DNA from: an uncultured Nocardioides sp.
GTDB lineage: Bacteria; Actinomycetota; Actinomycetes; Propionibacteriales; Nocardioidaceae
NCBI RefSeq assembly: GCF_947488025.1
Contig: NZ_CANKYS010000004.1
Span: 62,001 to 126,000 of the forward strand
Direction: 5' to 3'
DNA: 64,000 bases
Made by a program: the position numbers and the translations under genes. The notes below the pieces were generated by a model that was not told where the DNA came from, did no database searches, and saw nothing but the letters and a program-made list of their open reading frames with translations. Within the stretch, counting starts at the first letter, position 1, and each line of letters opens with the position of its first letter. Shown in pieces: positions 35,520-44,236 of this stretch.

Positions 35520-36506
35520 TCAGGCCACGGCCGCCGGCACGGCCACCTGCCGCGCCGACCGCCGCGGCAGCCAGCGCACCGCGCGGAAGGTCTCCTCCGA
35601 CGAGCCGTAGACGAGCAGCGCGAGGAAGACGCCGTACACCGGCAGGTGGCCGACCATCTCGGTCTGGCCGAAGAGGAGAAGCGTCGCGTTGAAGGGCACC
35701 ATCGCGACGAGCACGGCCACCTGCGGGAAGGCGCCCGAGATGACGAGCAGCCCGAACAGCAGCTCCGTGGCTCCGGCGATCGCGACGAAGGTCTCCGGCG
35801 AGACGTGGACGCCGACGAGCGCGAAGACGTCGAGCGCCGGGTAGCGCTCGAGGGTGTCGACGGCCATCGCCGGGTTGGTGAGCTTCTCGGAGAAGGCGAG
35901 CACGATCAGTGCGGCGCCGACGCCGAGGCGCAGCCACAGCAGCGCCCAGCGCAGCTGCGCGCGCGACGGGTGGGCAGCGCCGTGGGCGTCAGGACCGGGC
36001 GGTACGACGACCAGGAAGGCCGCGACAGCCGCGAGGTTGGCGCACTCGCCGAGCGCCGTGAAGCCGGCCACCAGGGCGAGCGCCGGGGCGAGGCCGAGGA
36101 CCAGCGCGGCGGCCGTGCGCAGCTGCCAGCCGGTGACCAGCCAGATGCCGAGCGCAGCCTCGACGAGCAGCAGTGCGTTGCCGCCCGGGCCGGAGAGGTG
36201 GTCGTTGGACGGCGTGATGAAGGCACCCGTCGCGGCCAGCGCGAGCAGCGCGACGCCGAGGTGGATCCCGAGCAGGCGCGGCACCCACGGCACCAGCCGG
36301 CCCAGCGGACGGAGCACCGGCAGCTCGGGGCGGTCGACCCGGAGGGCGATCGCACGCCACGCCACGGCCACGACGACGACGGCAGCGGTCAGCACGAGCG
36401 GCAGCGGCGAGAAGAAGAACGACCAGTCCCCGGCCTGCTGGGACTCGACGAACCAACGCTCGTGGGTGGGCAGGGCAGGCACGAGCACGGCTTCCGGGAG
36501 GGTCAT
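35520..36506 (-). CDS. DoxX-like polytopic membrane protein
   Basis: A 328-residue membrane protein with about eight to nine hydrophobic segments. The C-terminal half (RLGVGAALIVLAFSEKL, VAIAGATELLFGLLVISG, EMVGHLPVYGVF) resembles DoxX/SURF4-type quinol-oxidase-related proteins; the N-terminal half is a second membrane module, which makes it about twice the usual DoxX length. No catalytic residues are evident. ATG 36506 follows a GGGAGGGT-type purine stretch inside the coding start region, and there is no better candidate. It is convergent with the upstream isomerase-like gene and divergent from the hydrolase. Confidence 0.72.
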   Translation of the reverse strand: MTLPEAVLVPALPTHERWFVESQQAGDWSFFFSPLPLVLTAAVVVVAVAWRAIALRVDRPELPVLRPLGRLVPWVPRLLGIHLGVALLALAATGAFITPSNDHLSGPGGNALLLVEAALGIWLVTGWQLRTAAALVLGLAPALALVAGFTALGECANLAAVAAFLVVVPPGPDAHGAAHPSRAQLRWALLWLRLGVGAALIVLAFSEKLTNPAMAVDTLERYPALDVFALVGVHVSPETFVAIAGATELLFGLLVISGAFPQVAVLVAMVPFNATLLLFGQTEMVGHLPVYGVFLALLVYGSSEETFRAVRWLPRRSARQVAVPAAVA

Positions 36507-36600
36507 GGCTCCACCCTCGTCGGAGGTGAGGGACGCGGTGAGCGGGACAAGGTCCGCAGGTGGCCGGGACCTTGGACCCGAGTCCGCGAGCAGAGCTCTC

Positions 36601-36626
36601 CAGCAGGGCCGTCCAGCAGGGCCGTC
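36601..36626. repeat. 13-bp direct tandem repeat upstream of the hydrolase
   Basis: CAGCAGGGCCGTC occurs twice in tandem (36601-36613 and 36614-36626), ending 4 nt before the predicted -10 box TACGCT (36631-36636) of the hydrolase gene. A double activator site is conceivable. Confidence 0.6.
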
Positions 36627-36642
36627 GACGTACGCTCGCGGC

Positions 36643-37419
36643 ATGCCACGTCTCCCGCTGCGCGGCCAGCAGCTCCTGTCCACCGCGGGCGTCCGCACCC
36701 GGGCCCGGCCCCACGACGACCCGCACGACCTCGACCGTCCTGCCGGTCCGCCGACGGGTCGGACGATGCTCGGCGAGGTCGGGGCCGGCCTCGACGCGGC
36801 CCGCCTGGTCGGCGCCGTCCCGCGGCTGACCGGGGCTCCCCGCGGCGACGGCCACCTCGTGGTCGACATCCCCGGGTGGAAGGCGCCCGAGCTGACCGGT
36901 GCGCCGCTGCGCGCCTACCTCTCCCGACTCGGGTACGACGCCCGCGGCTGGGGCTTCGGCACCAACACCGGCGACCCGCGCCGCGACGTCGAGCGGCTGT
37001 CGGAGCGGGTCCGCGACCTGGTCGACGAGGCGGGCCGGCCCGCCTCGCTGGTGGGCTGGAGCCTCGGCGGCGTGATCGCCCGCGAGGTCGCCCGACGGCA
37101 CCCCGACGTCGTACGTCGCGTCATCACCTATGGCACGCCCGTGGCCGGCGGTGCCCGCCACACCAGCGTGGCCCGCGCCTCCAGCGCGGGTGGGGACGCC
37201 GACGCCGACCGCGTCGCCCGCCGGTTGGACGCCGCCTCGCCGATCCGCGTGCCGCTCACGGTCCTGTTCTCCCGGCGCGACGGCGTCGTCTCGTGGCAGG
37301 CGTGCATCGACCGCTCCACGCCGCAGGCGGAGCACGTCGAGGTGGCGTCGACGCACCTCGGGATGGGGTTCGACCCCGACGTGTGGCGCATCGTGGCCGA
37401 CCGACTGGCGCGCGCCTGA
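36643..37419 (+). CDS. Alpha/beta hydrolase (esterase/lipase-like)
   Basis: A 258-residue alpha/beta-hydrolase. The nucleophile elbow is GWSLGG (Ser140). The downstream Asp (probably in FSRRDGVVS, near residue 210) and His (THLGMG, near 236) complete a plausible triad. VVDIPGWKAPELT replaces the usual HG oxyanion strand. The arrangement recalls PGAP1-like or lipase enzymes acting on esters, with no identifiable substrate. ATG 36643 lies 6 nt after TACGCT, suggesting a leaderless mRNA. Its stop is 2 nt from the convergent GNAT gene. Confidence 0.84.
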   Translation: MPRLPLRGQQLLSTAGVRTRARPHDDPHDLDRPAGPPTGRTMLGEVGAGLDAARLVGAVPRLTGAPRGDGHLVVDIPGWKAPELTGAPLRAYLSRLGYDARGWGFGTNTGDPRRDVERLSERVRDLVDEAGRPASLVGWSLGGVIAREVARRHPDVVRRVITYGTPVAGGARHTSVARASSAGGDADADRVARRLDAASPIRVPLTVLFSRRDGVVSWQACIDRSTPQAEHVEVASTHLGMGFDPDVWRIVADRLARA

Positions 37420-37420
37420 C

Positions 37421-37939
37421 TCAGCAGGGCGGAGCGAGCTCGATCGAGCCGCTCGCCACCTCGCCGCGCACGGTCTCGTCGGTCATCCCGGCCCGGCGCA
37501 GGAGGCGCAGGATGGGCTCGTTGTCCGCCATCATCTCGGCCCGGAACCGCTTCACCCCCACCTCGACCGCCCGCGCGGTGAGCACGCGCAGCAGGGCGGT
37601 GGCGAGCCCGCGGCCGTGCCACGTGTCCGCGACCGTGATCGCCAGCTCGGCGTCGTCAGGAGCGGACACGTAGCGGATGAAGCGTGCGACGCCGATGATG
37701 TAGGTCTCGTCGTCCGGGGAGTGGGCGACGTACGCCTCGTGGCCCACGTGGTCCACGGCGGTGAAGTAGGCCGCCTGGCTGTCGGTCAGCCGAGGGGTGC
37801 CCGTCATGAACCGCCGGTACTGCGACTGCTCGCTCATCAGCGCGAACGCGCGCTGCAGCTCGAAGGCGTCGCTGTCGCGGATCGGCCGGACCCGGACCAC
37901 GTCGCCGCTGCGAAGCTCCACCTCGCACGCGCCGTCCAT
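37421..37939 (-). CDS. GNAT family N-acetyltransferase
   Basis: A 172-residue single-domain acetyltransferase. Acetyl-CoA-binding motif A is visible as VADTWHGRGLATALLRVLTARA, preceded by the strand ELAITV and followed by the ADNEPILRLLRRAGM motif B region. It resembles the GNAT modules found in protein-lysine acetyltransferases of actinobacteria, but it lacks a fused cyclic-nucleotide or ACT domain. The substrate is unknown. It starts 6 nt after the fabH stop on the same strand, so it is probably the second gene of a fabH operon. Confidence 0.85.
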   Translation of the reverse strand: MDGACEVELRSGDVVRVRPIRDSDAFELQRAFALMSEQSQYRRFMTGTPRLTDSQAAYFTAVDHVGHEAYVAHSPDDETYIIGVARFIRYVSAPDDAELAITVADTWHGRGLATALLRVLTARAVEVGVKRFRAEMMADNEPILRLLRRAGMTDETVRGEVASGSIELAPPC

Positions 37940-37945
37940 CGGCGA

Positions 37946-38944
37946 CTAGCCCAGCGGCGGGAGGGTGACGACCTGGCCGGCGTACGACAGCCCGGCCCCG
38001 AACGCGATGAGCAGCGCGGTCTGGCCGGCCTCCGCCTCCTCCTTGCGCAGCATCGCCTCCATCGCGAGCGGCACGGACGCGGCCGAGGTGTTGCCGGAGT
38101 CGATGACGTCGGTGGCGATGGCGACGGATTCGGGGATCTGGATGTTCTTGGCCAGGGTCTGGGTGATCCGCAGGTTGGCCTGGTGCGGGATGAAGGCGTC
38201 GAGCTCGTCGACGGAGACGCCGGCAAGGTCGAGCGCCTCGTGGGCCACCTTCGCCATCGCGAACGGCGCCCAGCGGAAGACGGCCGTGCCCTCCATCTGG
38301 ACCACCGGGTGGTCGACCTCGGAGTGCCCGCCGAGGCAGCTCGGCGTCTGTGTGATGACGTGGGACTGCGAGCCGTCGGAGCCCCACGCGGTCGGACCGA
38401 TGCCGGGGGCCTCGGAAGGACCCACCACGACCGCGCCGGCGCCGTCGGCGAAGATGAACGCCGTGCCCCGGTCGGTCGGGTCCATGAAGCGGCTCAGCTG
38501 CTCGACCCCGATCACGAGCACGTGGCTCTCGGCGCCGGAGCGCACCATCGACGCGGCCAGGTTGAGGGCGTGGCAGAAGCCTGCGCACCCGGCGGAGATG
38601 TCGAACGCGGCCGCGGTGATCCCGAGCGCGGTCGCGACCTGCGGCGCCGACGCGGGCGTGTGCTCGGGGTGGGTCGAGGTCGCGACGATGACGCAGCCGA
38701 CCTGCTCGGGGCCGACTCCCGCGGCCGCGAGTGCCTTCTCGGCCGCCGAGACCGACATCCCGATGAGCGTCTCGTCCTCACCCGCGAAGCGGCGCGTGCG
38801 GATGCCCGACCGGGTCTGGATCCACTCGTCGGAGGAGTCCAGCACCTCGCAGATCTCGTCGTTGGTCACGAGCCGCTCGGGCCGATGGACACCGAGGCCC
38901 AGCATCGCGGCGTGCGTGAGCTCGGTGGGCTGCTGGATCGTCAT
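37946..38944 (-). CDS. fabH: Beta-ketoacyl-ACP synthase III
   Basis: A 332-residue KAS III enzyme with an intact triad: Cys120 (SAGCAGFCHAL), His254 (IPHQANLR) and Asn285 (DSGNTSAAS). It condenses an acyl-CoA primer with malonyl-ACP to start fatty acid synthesis; branched primers are common in actinobacteria. ATG 38944 lies 6 nt after TATGCT (complement of 38951-38956), which suggests leaderless transcription; the longer in-frame extension upstream is low-complexity and was rejected. No other fab genes are nearby, so it could be an accessory KAS III rather than the main housekeeping enzyme. Confidence 0.9.
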   Translation of the reverse strand: MTIQQPTELTHAAMLGLGVHRPERLVTNDEICEVLDSSDEWIQTRSGIRTRRFAGEDETLIGMSVSAAEKALAAAGVGPEQVGCVIVATSTHPEHTPASAPQVATALGITAAAFDISAGCAGFCHALNLAASMVRSGAESHVLVIGVEQLSRFMDPTDRGTAFIFADGAGAVVVGPSEAPGIGPTAWGSDGSQSHVITQTPSCLGGHSEVDHPVVQMEGTAVFRWAPFAMAKVAHEALDLAGVSVDELDAFIPHQANLRITQTLAKNIQIPESVAIATDVIDSGNTSAASVPLAMEAMLRKEEAEAGQTALLIAFGAGLSYAGQVVTLPPLG

Positions 38945-38975
38945 GGCGCGAGCATAGGCAGATCGGCGAGGAGTG

Positions 38976-39110
38976 CTACTTCTCGCCGGCCGGCTGGGTC
39001 TCGGGGATCGGCGAGTCGGGCACCTCGCCGGGGTCGATCGGGGCGACACCGGGGTCACCGGACGGGACGACGTCGGGGTCGGACTCGGGCTCAACTGGTG
39101 TGGTGGTCAT
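38976..39110 (-). CDS. Small acidic Pro-rich protein, hypothetical
   Basis: A 44-residue frame starting MTTTPVEPESDPDVV and ending in PAGEK. It is acidic and proline-rich with no membrane segment, so it is probably disordered. An AGGA lies 8 nt before the ATG and a TAGGAC box sits 6 nt upstream. The gene is wedged between fabH (31 nt downstream, same strand) and the DUF1810 gene. Composition alone is weak evidence for coding, but the start signals and clean fit between neighbours argue for it. Confidence 0.45.
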   Translation of the reverse strand: MTTTPVEPESDPDVVPSGDPGVAPIDPGEVPDSPIPETQPAGEK

Positions 39111-39198
39111 CTGCAAGTCCTACGCCGGCCCGGCGGACGTCGCAACGGCTCCCCACCCCAAGTGGTGGGGCGCAGGACCGACACGGACGGGCGCGGCC

Positions 39199-39618
39199 TC
39201 AGCCGAGCAGGGCGAGCGTCCGCTCGTCGGCCACTCCGTCGAAGAAGCGGTCCAGGACGTCGGGGAAGACCCGCTGGTCGGGGTCGGCGCGCGCGAAGAG
39301 CGTCATCGACGAGCGGAGCTTCATCGCGTCGACCGCCCCGAGCACCTGCTCGGCGGTCGAGCCGTCGTCCAGCTCGAGCAGGGCGCGGCAGCACGCGAGC
39401 AGGCGCGGGCCGAGCACCTCGTGGTCGACGTACGCGCGGGCCTCCTCGAGGCCGGCGAGCTCGTAGTGCTTCGCGGTCGGGCTCTGGCCCAGGCCGGCCA
39501 CCTGCGGGAACACGAACCACATCCAGTGGCTCGTCTTCCGGCCGGCCCTCAGCTCCGACAGCGCCCGGTCGTAGGTGGCGTGGTCGTCCTGCGCGGCGAC
39601 GAAACGGTCGAGGTCCAT
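39199..39618 (-). CDS. DUF1810 family protein
   Basis: A 139-residue soluble protein spanning the whole DUF1810 domain: it begins with LDRFVAAQDDHATYDRALSEL and contains the family hallmarks KTSHWMWFVFPQ and GLGQSPTAKHYEL. Members are small single-domain proteins of unknown function, sometimes annotated as calpastatin-like. ATG 39618 follows GGGAGA. It is divergent from the DUF998-like membrane protein. Confidence 0.88.
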   Translation of the reverse strand: MDLDRFVAAQDDHATYDRALSELRAGRKTSHWMWFVFPQVAGLGQSPTAKHYELAGLEEARAYVDHEVLGPRLLACCRALLELDDGSTAEQVLGAVDAMKLRSSMTLFARADPDQRVFPDVLDRFFDGVADERTLALLG

Positions 39619-39656
39619 GCGCTCAGTGTCTCCCGGGGCGTGGCTACGTTGGCCGG

Positions 39657-40274
39657 GTGCCCGACACCCCGACCCGCGCCGTCCGGCTCGGCGCCCTCGT
39701 CCTCCTGCTCCGCCCGACCTACATCGCCGCCGAGGTGGTCACGGCCGCCGCGACGACCGGCGGCTACAGCTTTCTCGCCGACTCGGTGAGCAGGCTCGGC
39801 GAGGTCGGGTGCACGGCGGCGTACTGCTCACCGCGCCACGAGGTGATGAACGGCGCCTTCATGGTCTACGGCGTCGCGCTCGCCGGAGGGGCGCTGCTGA
39901 TGGCGAGGCCGCTCGGCCCGTGGGTGACCGGCCTGCTCGTGGTCTCGGGACTCAGCTCGTACGCCACGGGGCTGACGCCGCTCGACCAGGACGCCACGCT
40001 GCACGCTCTCGCCGCGGCTCCGCTGTTCGTCGCCCAGCCGCTGGCGCTGCTGCTCCTCAGCCACCGCGTGCGGAGGACCCGGCCGCGGCTGGCGAAGGCG
40101 CTGCTCGCCACCGGCGCCCTCACCGCCGCGGTGGCGGTGGGGTTCGTGCTCTCCGGCGAGGGCCGGGCGGCGGGTGCGCTCGAGCGGGCCGCGCTGTGGC
40201 CCGTGCTGCTCGCCCTGGCGGCGTACGCCTGGGCGGTCGGGGTGCGTGGCACCCCGACCCGGACCGCTCAGTAG
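39657..40274 (+). CDS. DUF998-like membrane protein
   Basis: A 205-residue membrane protein with about six hydrophobic helices. The order of segments, DSVSRLGEVGC after the first helix and the helices that follow, fits DUF998 family proteins, which have no known activity. GTG 39657 lies exactly 6 nt after TACGTT (39645-39650), a leaderless promoter pattern. Its 3' end overlaps the convergent small gene at 40268 by 7 nt. Confidence 0.8.
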   Translation: MPDTPTRAVRLGALVLLLRPTYIAAEVVTAAATTGGYSFLADSVSRLGEVGCTAAYCSPRHEVMNGAFMVYGVALAGGALLMARPLGPWVTGLLVVSGLSSYATGLTPLDQDATLHALAAAPLFVAQPLALLLLSHRVRRTRPRLAKALLATGALTAAVAVGFVLSGEGRAAGALERAALWPVLLALAAYAWAVGVRGTPTRTAQ

Positions 40275-40405
40275 CGCTTGGCGCCGCGGCGCTCCTGCAT
40301 CTTCTGCACGGCCTGCTTGATCTTGGCCTGGTTGTGGGGCTTGCGCGCCTCGTCGTAGACCTTCTTGGCGATGCCGAAGGCCGCCATCTTCTTTGCCATA
40401 CCCAT
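40268..40405 (-). CDS. Small basic protein, hypothetical
   Basis: A 45-residue, strongly basic protein (MGMAKKMAAFGIAKKVYDEA, then a Lys/Gln/Arg-rich amphipathic tail ending GAKRY). It looks like a single amphipathic helix. ATG 40405 is 6 nt after TACGGT (complement of 40412-40417), the leaderless pattern; ATG 40399 is an alternative. I recognise no family. The gene converges on and overlaps the DUF998-like gene by 7 nt. Confidence 0.6.
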   Translation of the reverse strand: MGMAKKMAAFGIAKKVYDEARKPHNQAKIKQAVQKMQERRGAKRY

Positions 40406-40613
40406 GCCTGGACCGTACCCAGAAGCGGCAAGGGCGATACCCACCCATCCGTGACCCGGGTCACTCCGAACCACTGGGGAGCCGCCATCCCAGCGGGCAC
40501 GTCGACGAAGGGTCCCAGACCGATGCGCCTCCCCTCTCTCCGCCGTCCGTCCCCCTCCATGGCCGACCGCGGCTGACCCCCACGTCGGGCAGGCCGCGCG
40601 GTAGACATGGACC

Positions 40614-41345
40614 ATGCGCCTGCTCGAGCACCTGGTCGACCGGCTGCGCGACGCGCTCGCCGGTCGGCCGGCGCCGGGTCGGGAGCCGCTGTCGCCCGAC
40701 CCGCTGCGCGGTGCGCAGGCCGGCGCGTTCCGTGGGGTGCGCGCCGGCCTCGTACAACCCGATCGGACCACCTGCGGATCGGCGTGCCTCGTCGTCGCGC
40801 GGATGCTGGGCGACGACGACTACGCCCGGTGGCTCGGGACCGGTGAGGTCACCGGGCGCCCACGCGACCCCCGTCCGCGAGACCGCCGCTTCGCCGACGA
40901 GGTCCTCGCCACGCACGTGCGCACCAACCGCTGGTACGGCGCCTCCGGGGCGCTGCAGGTCGCATGGCCGCGCGCCCTCGGCACCGCTCCGTGGGCCCTG
41001 GCGCACGAGCTGACCATCACCGGCGGGACGTCCCCACCGGGCACCCGCCACCGCGTCCGGTCCGTCTCGCCGCGACGCCGCGGTGAGGCGTACGACGACG
41101 TGGTGCACGCCGTCTCCCTCGGGCACGCCGTGCCGCTCTACGTCGGCAACCGGTCGCTGCCGCGCCACGTCGTGCTGGTCGTGGGCCCGCTCATCGGCGG
41201 CGACGACGGGCTGACGGCGTACGACCCGGCGACGGGCCGACCCGCGACGATCACGCGGGACGCCTTCGAGCGTGGCGACCTCCGGGTCTCGGGGTGGTCG
41301 GAGCCGTGGTTCGCGGTCCTGCCGGCAGGACGTACGGCACACTGA
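40614..41345 (+). CDS. Predicted papain-like cysteine peptidase, uncharacterised
   Basis: A 243-residue protein of no named family that I recognise. The order Gln48, Cys54 ([14 protein letters not shown]), His185 ([10 protein letters not shown]) and Asp204 (AYDPATG) matches the catalytic layout of papain-like and C39 peptidases, including the oxyanion glutamine before the cysteine. There is no signal peptide, so it is probably cytoplasmic. ATG 40614 has a TAGACA box 6 nt upstream. The ugd gene starts 4 nt after its stop, so the two are likely co-transcribed; whether it has a role in glycan or peptide maturation is unknown. Confidence 0.68.
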   Translation: MRLLEHLVDRLRDALAGRPAPGREPLSPDPLRGAQAGAFRGVRAGLVQPDRTTCGSACLVVARMLGDDDYARWLGTGEVTGRPRDPRPRDRRFADEVLATHVRTNRWYGASGALQVAWPRALGTAPWALAHELTITGGTSPPGTRHRVRSVSPRRRGEAYDDVVHAVSLGHAVPLYVGNRSLPRHVVLVVGPLIGGDDGLTAYDPATGRPATITRDAFERGDLRVSGWSEPWFAVLPAGRTAH

Positions 41346-41349
41346 CCGC

Positions 41350-42522
41350 GTGACCACGAAGATCTCCGTCGCCGGCCTCGGCTACGTCGGCCTGTCCATG
41401 GCCGTGCTGCTGGCCCGGCACAACACCGTCGTCGGCCTCGACCTCGACGCCCCGCGCATCGACACCCTGCGCCGCGGCGAGAGCCCGATCCACGACGACG
41501 ACATCTCGCGCTTCCTGGCCGAGGAGGAGCTCGACGTCACCTTCACGACCGACGCGGAGGAGGCGCACACCGGTGCCGACTTCGTCATCATCGCGACGCC
41601 GACCAACTACGACCCCGTCACCAACTACTTCGACACCAGCTCGATCGAGGCCGTCATGCGCGACGTCCACCGCATCGAGCCGGGCGCCACCATGGTCGTG
41701 AAGTCCACCGTGCCGGTGGGCTACATCGAGGACGTCCGCACACGCCTGGGCATCGAGGGCGTCATCTTCTCCCCCGAGTTCCTGCGCGAGGGGCGGGCGC
41801 TGCACGACAACCTGTACCCGGCGCGGATCGTCGTCGGCGAGGACTCCGAGCGGGCCCGCGCGTTCGCCGAGCTGCTGGTCAAGGGCGCCGACGCCGACGA
41901 CGTGCCCGTGCTCTTCACCGAGCCCACCGAGGCCGAGGCCATCAAGCTCTTCGCCAACACCTACCTCGCGATGCGGGTGGCCTACTTCAACGAGCTCGAC
42001 TCCTTCGCGCTGTCCCGCGGCCTCGACAGCCGGCAGATCATCGACGGCGTCGGCCTCGACCCGCGCATCGGGACGCACTACAACAACCCGTCGTTCGGCT
42101 ACGGCGGCTACTGCCTGCCGAAGGACACCAAGCAGCTGCTGGCCAACTACTCCGACGTCCCGCAGACGCTGATCTCCGCCATCGTCGAGGCCAACACCAC
42201 CCGCAAGGACTTCATCGCCTTCGACATCCTCGACCGTGCGCCGCAGGTCGTGGGCATCCACCGGCTGATCATGAAGGCCGGCTCCGACAACTTCCGCGAG
42301 TCGTCGGTGCAGGGGATCATGAAGCGGCTCAAGGGCAAGGGCGTCGAGGTCGTCGTCTACGAGCCCGAGCTCGACGTCGAGGAGTGGTTCGGCTCCGAGG
42401 TCACCGACGACCTCGCCTCCTTCAAGGAGCGCGCCGACGTCATCGTCGCCAACCGGATGGTCGAGGAGCTCGCCGACGTGCAGGACAAGGTCTACACGCG
42501 CGACCTCTTCGGCGCCGACTGA
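41350..42522 (+). CDS. ugd: UDP-glucose 6-dehydrogenase
   Basis: A 390-residue nucleotide-sugar dehydrogenase: NAD motif GLGYVG at residues 9-14, substrate motifs SPEFLREG, and catalytic Cys255 in [15 protein letters not shown]. It oxidises UDP-glucose to UDP-glucuronate. Length and sequence blocks are strikingly like the short enterobacterial Ugd type ([35 protein letters not shown]) rather than the longer actinobacterial type, hinting at horizontal acquisition. GTG 41350 starts 4 nt after the peptidase-like gene. It faces the glycosyltransferase/sulfotransferase operon and probably supplies its donor sugar. Confidence 0.93.
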   Translation: MTTKISVAGLGYVGLSMAVLLARHNTVVGLDLDAPRIDTLRRGESPIHDDDISRFLAEEELDVTFTTDAEEAHTGADFVIIATPTNYDPVTNYFDTSSIEAVMRDVHRIEPGATMVVKSTVPVGYIEDVRTRLGIEGVIFSPEFLREGRALHDNLYPARIVVGEDSERARAFAELLVKGADADDVPVLFTEPTEAEAIKLFANTYLAMRVAYFNELDSFALSRGLDSRQIIDGVGLDPRIGTHYNNPSFGYGGYCLPKDTKQLLANYSDVPQTLISAIVEANTTRKDFIAFDILDRAPQVVGIHRLIMKAGSDNFRESSVQGIMKRLKGKGVEVVVYEPELDVEEWFGSEVTDDLASFKERADVIVANRMVEELADVQDKVYTRDLFGAD

Positions 42523-42546
42523 CCGACCGGCCGCCTCTGGGCAGGT

Positions 42547-42589
42547 GCGTCATACGAAGGCGCACCCATAGGTGCGGTGACGCATGACG
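42547..42589. terminator. Nested hairpins after ugd
   Basis: GCGTCAT (42547-42553) pairs with ATGACGC (42583-42589), and inside it CGCACC-CATA-GGTGCG (42561-42576) forms a second hairpin. It sits 24 nt after the ugd stop between convergent genes, the place for a terminator. Confidence 0.55.
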
Positions 42590-42609
42590 CAAGCCGGACG
42601 GCTCGCAAA

Positions 42610-42658
42610 GGAAGCGCCCGGTCAGCGCCTCCAAACGGCAGGAAGCGCCCGGTCGGCG
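42610..42658. repeat. 31-bp-period repeat, two copies
   Basis: GGAAGCGCCCGGTC starts at 42610 and again at 42641, 31 bp apart, immediately downstream of the minus-strand glycosyltransferase stop. On that strand it reads GACCGGGCGCTTCC, closely related in sequence, period and position to the repeats at 63394-63511 and 63570-63620. Confidence 0.75.
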
Positions 42659-44233
42659 TCAGCGGCGGCGGCCGAAGAGCCCACGCCGGTGGTCGCCGTC
42701 CCCGTTGACGGGAGCCGTCGGGTCGTCGGCGGACTCGCGCGAACCCGCCCCCTGGGCGAGCGCCTTGCGCAGCCGACGCTCGGACTTGTCGGGGTCCATC
42801 GGCGGGCGGGCGCCGAGGACGAACCGCTCGACGACGCGATCGACGACCGGCACCCAGCCGACCGACGTCGCGGGGTAGGTCTTCACGCCGAACGACTCCT
42901 CGAGCAGCGCCTCCGGGTCGTCGCCGGGAGCGGCGAGGCGACCGACGCGGGCCAGCGCGGACGTCCGTTCGAGCCGCGCGGCCGCGCCCGAGTCGTACGA
43001 CAGCACGCGGGCGCCGTGGTGGGTGCGCTCGAGGTCGTCGAGGAGGGCCGCCAGCGCGGCCGGGAGCGGCGCGAGCGACACGTCGGGCAGCGTCAGCACG
43101 AACTCGGCCTCGGAGCCGCTCGGCGCCTCCTCGACGAGGCGCACCCGCGGCTCGTGGACGAACGACCGGTGCACCAGGCGGGTCTCCAGCACCGGGTCCT
43201 CGACGGGCTGCACGCGGTCGTCGTGGACGGATCCCCACGGGCCGACGACGGTGACCCGGAGATCGGGCACGTCGCCGTCGAGCAGCGAGTCGACGACGTG
43301 GATCGTCTCGTCGGCCGCACCGGCGTGGAGGACGACCTCGAGGTAGGGCACCTGGTAGGTGCGGCCGCGGCGGTTGCGCTTCGGGCGCATCGTCGGCACG
43401 AGGTCGGCGAGGTAGGGGTCGTTGAACCGGTTGACCTGCTCGGCCCGGCGCAAGACCTGCGAGCGACCGAGGTGCCAGCTGCGGGCCTCGCGGTCGACGA
43501 CGAAGACGCCGCCGGCCTGGGCGAGCGAGTGGCCGAGGTGCATGTCCTCCCCGAGGCGCAGGGTGCGGTCGAAGCCGTCGGAGTCGAGGTAGAGCGCCTT
43601 CGTCACCGAGCCGGTCATGCCGATGTGGTAGCGCTGGGCGCGCGGGCCCGCGGTGCGGAGGTCGTCGGTCTTGGCCCAGTAGTCCTCCACCCACTGGTGC
43701 GGCTCGTGCTCCTGGCCGGGGAAGAGGTCGCCCGCCTCGCCGGCCGCCACCCGGTCACGTACGACGGCGGGGTCGACCTCGAGCAGGGACGTCGGGTCCA
43801 CGAACAGCTTGGCCCCGCCCGGGACGGCGTAGTCGACGAGGTGGTGCCACCGGGCGTGTGCCTCGACCTCCTCGCGGTAGGCCAGCATGTCGGCGTCGTA
43901 CCAGTGCAGGACGTCGCCGTCGGCCGCGAGCGCGCCGAGGTGGCAGGCGTTGGCGCGGCCCCAGCCCTCCTCGACCCGGATCAGCCGGGTGTGGTCGGGG
44001 CGGACCTCCGGCAGCTCCTGCGGCGGCGAGCTCTGGTCGTCGACGACGAGCACCTCGAGCAGGTGCGAGGGGTAGGACTGCGCGGCGAGCCCGGCCAGGA
44101 CGTAGGGCAGCGTGTGCTGGTAGTTGAACGTCGGGACGACGACGGTGACCGCCAGCGTCGGCTCCCAGGCGCCGAGCGTCGCAGGGGTCAGCGACCCCCA
44201 GTCGTTGTGCCGCACCACCGGCTGCCGCGCCAT
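42659..44233 (-). CDS. Family 2 glycosyltransferase
   Basis: A 524-residue protein whose first 270 residues form a GT-A fold: TVVVPTFNYQHTLPYVL, the donor-binding VVDDQSS and the metal-binding HWYDADMLAY. It has no transmembrane helices, so it acts at the cytoplasmic face. The remaining half has no recognisable domain and ends in a basic tail (HRRGLFGRRR). It is the last gene of a four-gene minus-strand operon (sulfotransferase, GT, GT, GT) and starts 3 nt after the previous stop. Acceptor and linkage are unknown. The 31-bp-period repeat follows its stop directly. Confidence 0.85.
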   Translation of the reverse strand: MARQPVVRHNDWGSLTPATLGAWEPTLAVTVVVPTFNYQHTLPYVLAGLAAQSYPSHLLEVLVVDDQSSPPQELPEVRPDHTRLIRVEEGWGRANACHLGALAADGDVLHWYDADMLAYREEVEAHARWHHLVDYAVPGGAKLFVDPTSLLEVDPAVVRDRVAAGEAGDLFPGQEHEPHQWVEDYWAKTDDLRTAGPRAQRYHIGMTGSVTKALYLDSDGFDRTLRLGEDMHLGHSLAQAGGVFVVDREARSWHLGRSQVLRRAEQVNRFNDPYLADLVPTMRPKRNRRGRTYQVPYLEVVLHAGAADETIHVVDSLLDGDVPDLRVTVVGPWGSVHDDRVQPVEDPVLETRLVHRSFVHEPRVRLVEEAPSGSEAEFVLTLPDVSLAPLPAALAALLDDLERTHHGARVLSYDSGAAARLERTSALARVGRLAAPGDDPEALLEESFGVKTYPATSVGWVPVVDRVVERFVLGARPPMDPDKSERRLRKALAQGAGSRESADDPTAPVNGDGDHRRGLFGRRR

Positions 44234-44236
44234 GTC

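Noticed and set aside
40523..40576. 17-codon frame upstream of the papain-like gene
   Set aside because: No ribosome-binding site or conserved feature, and too short to support.
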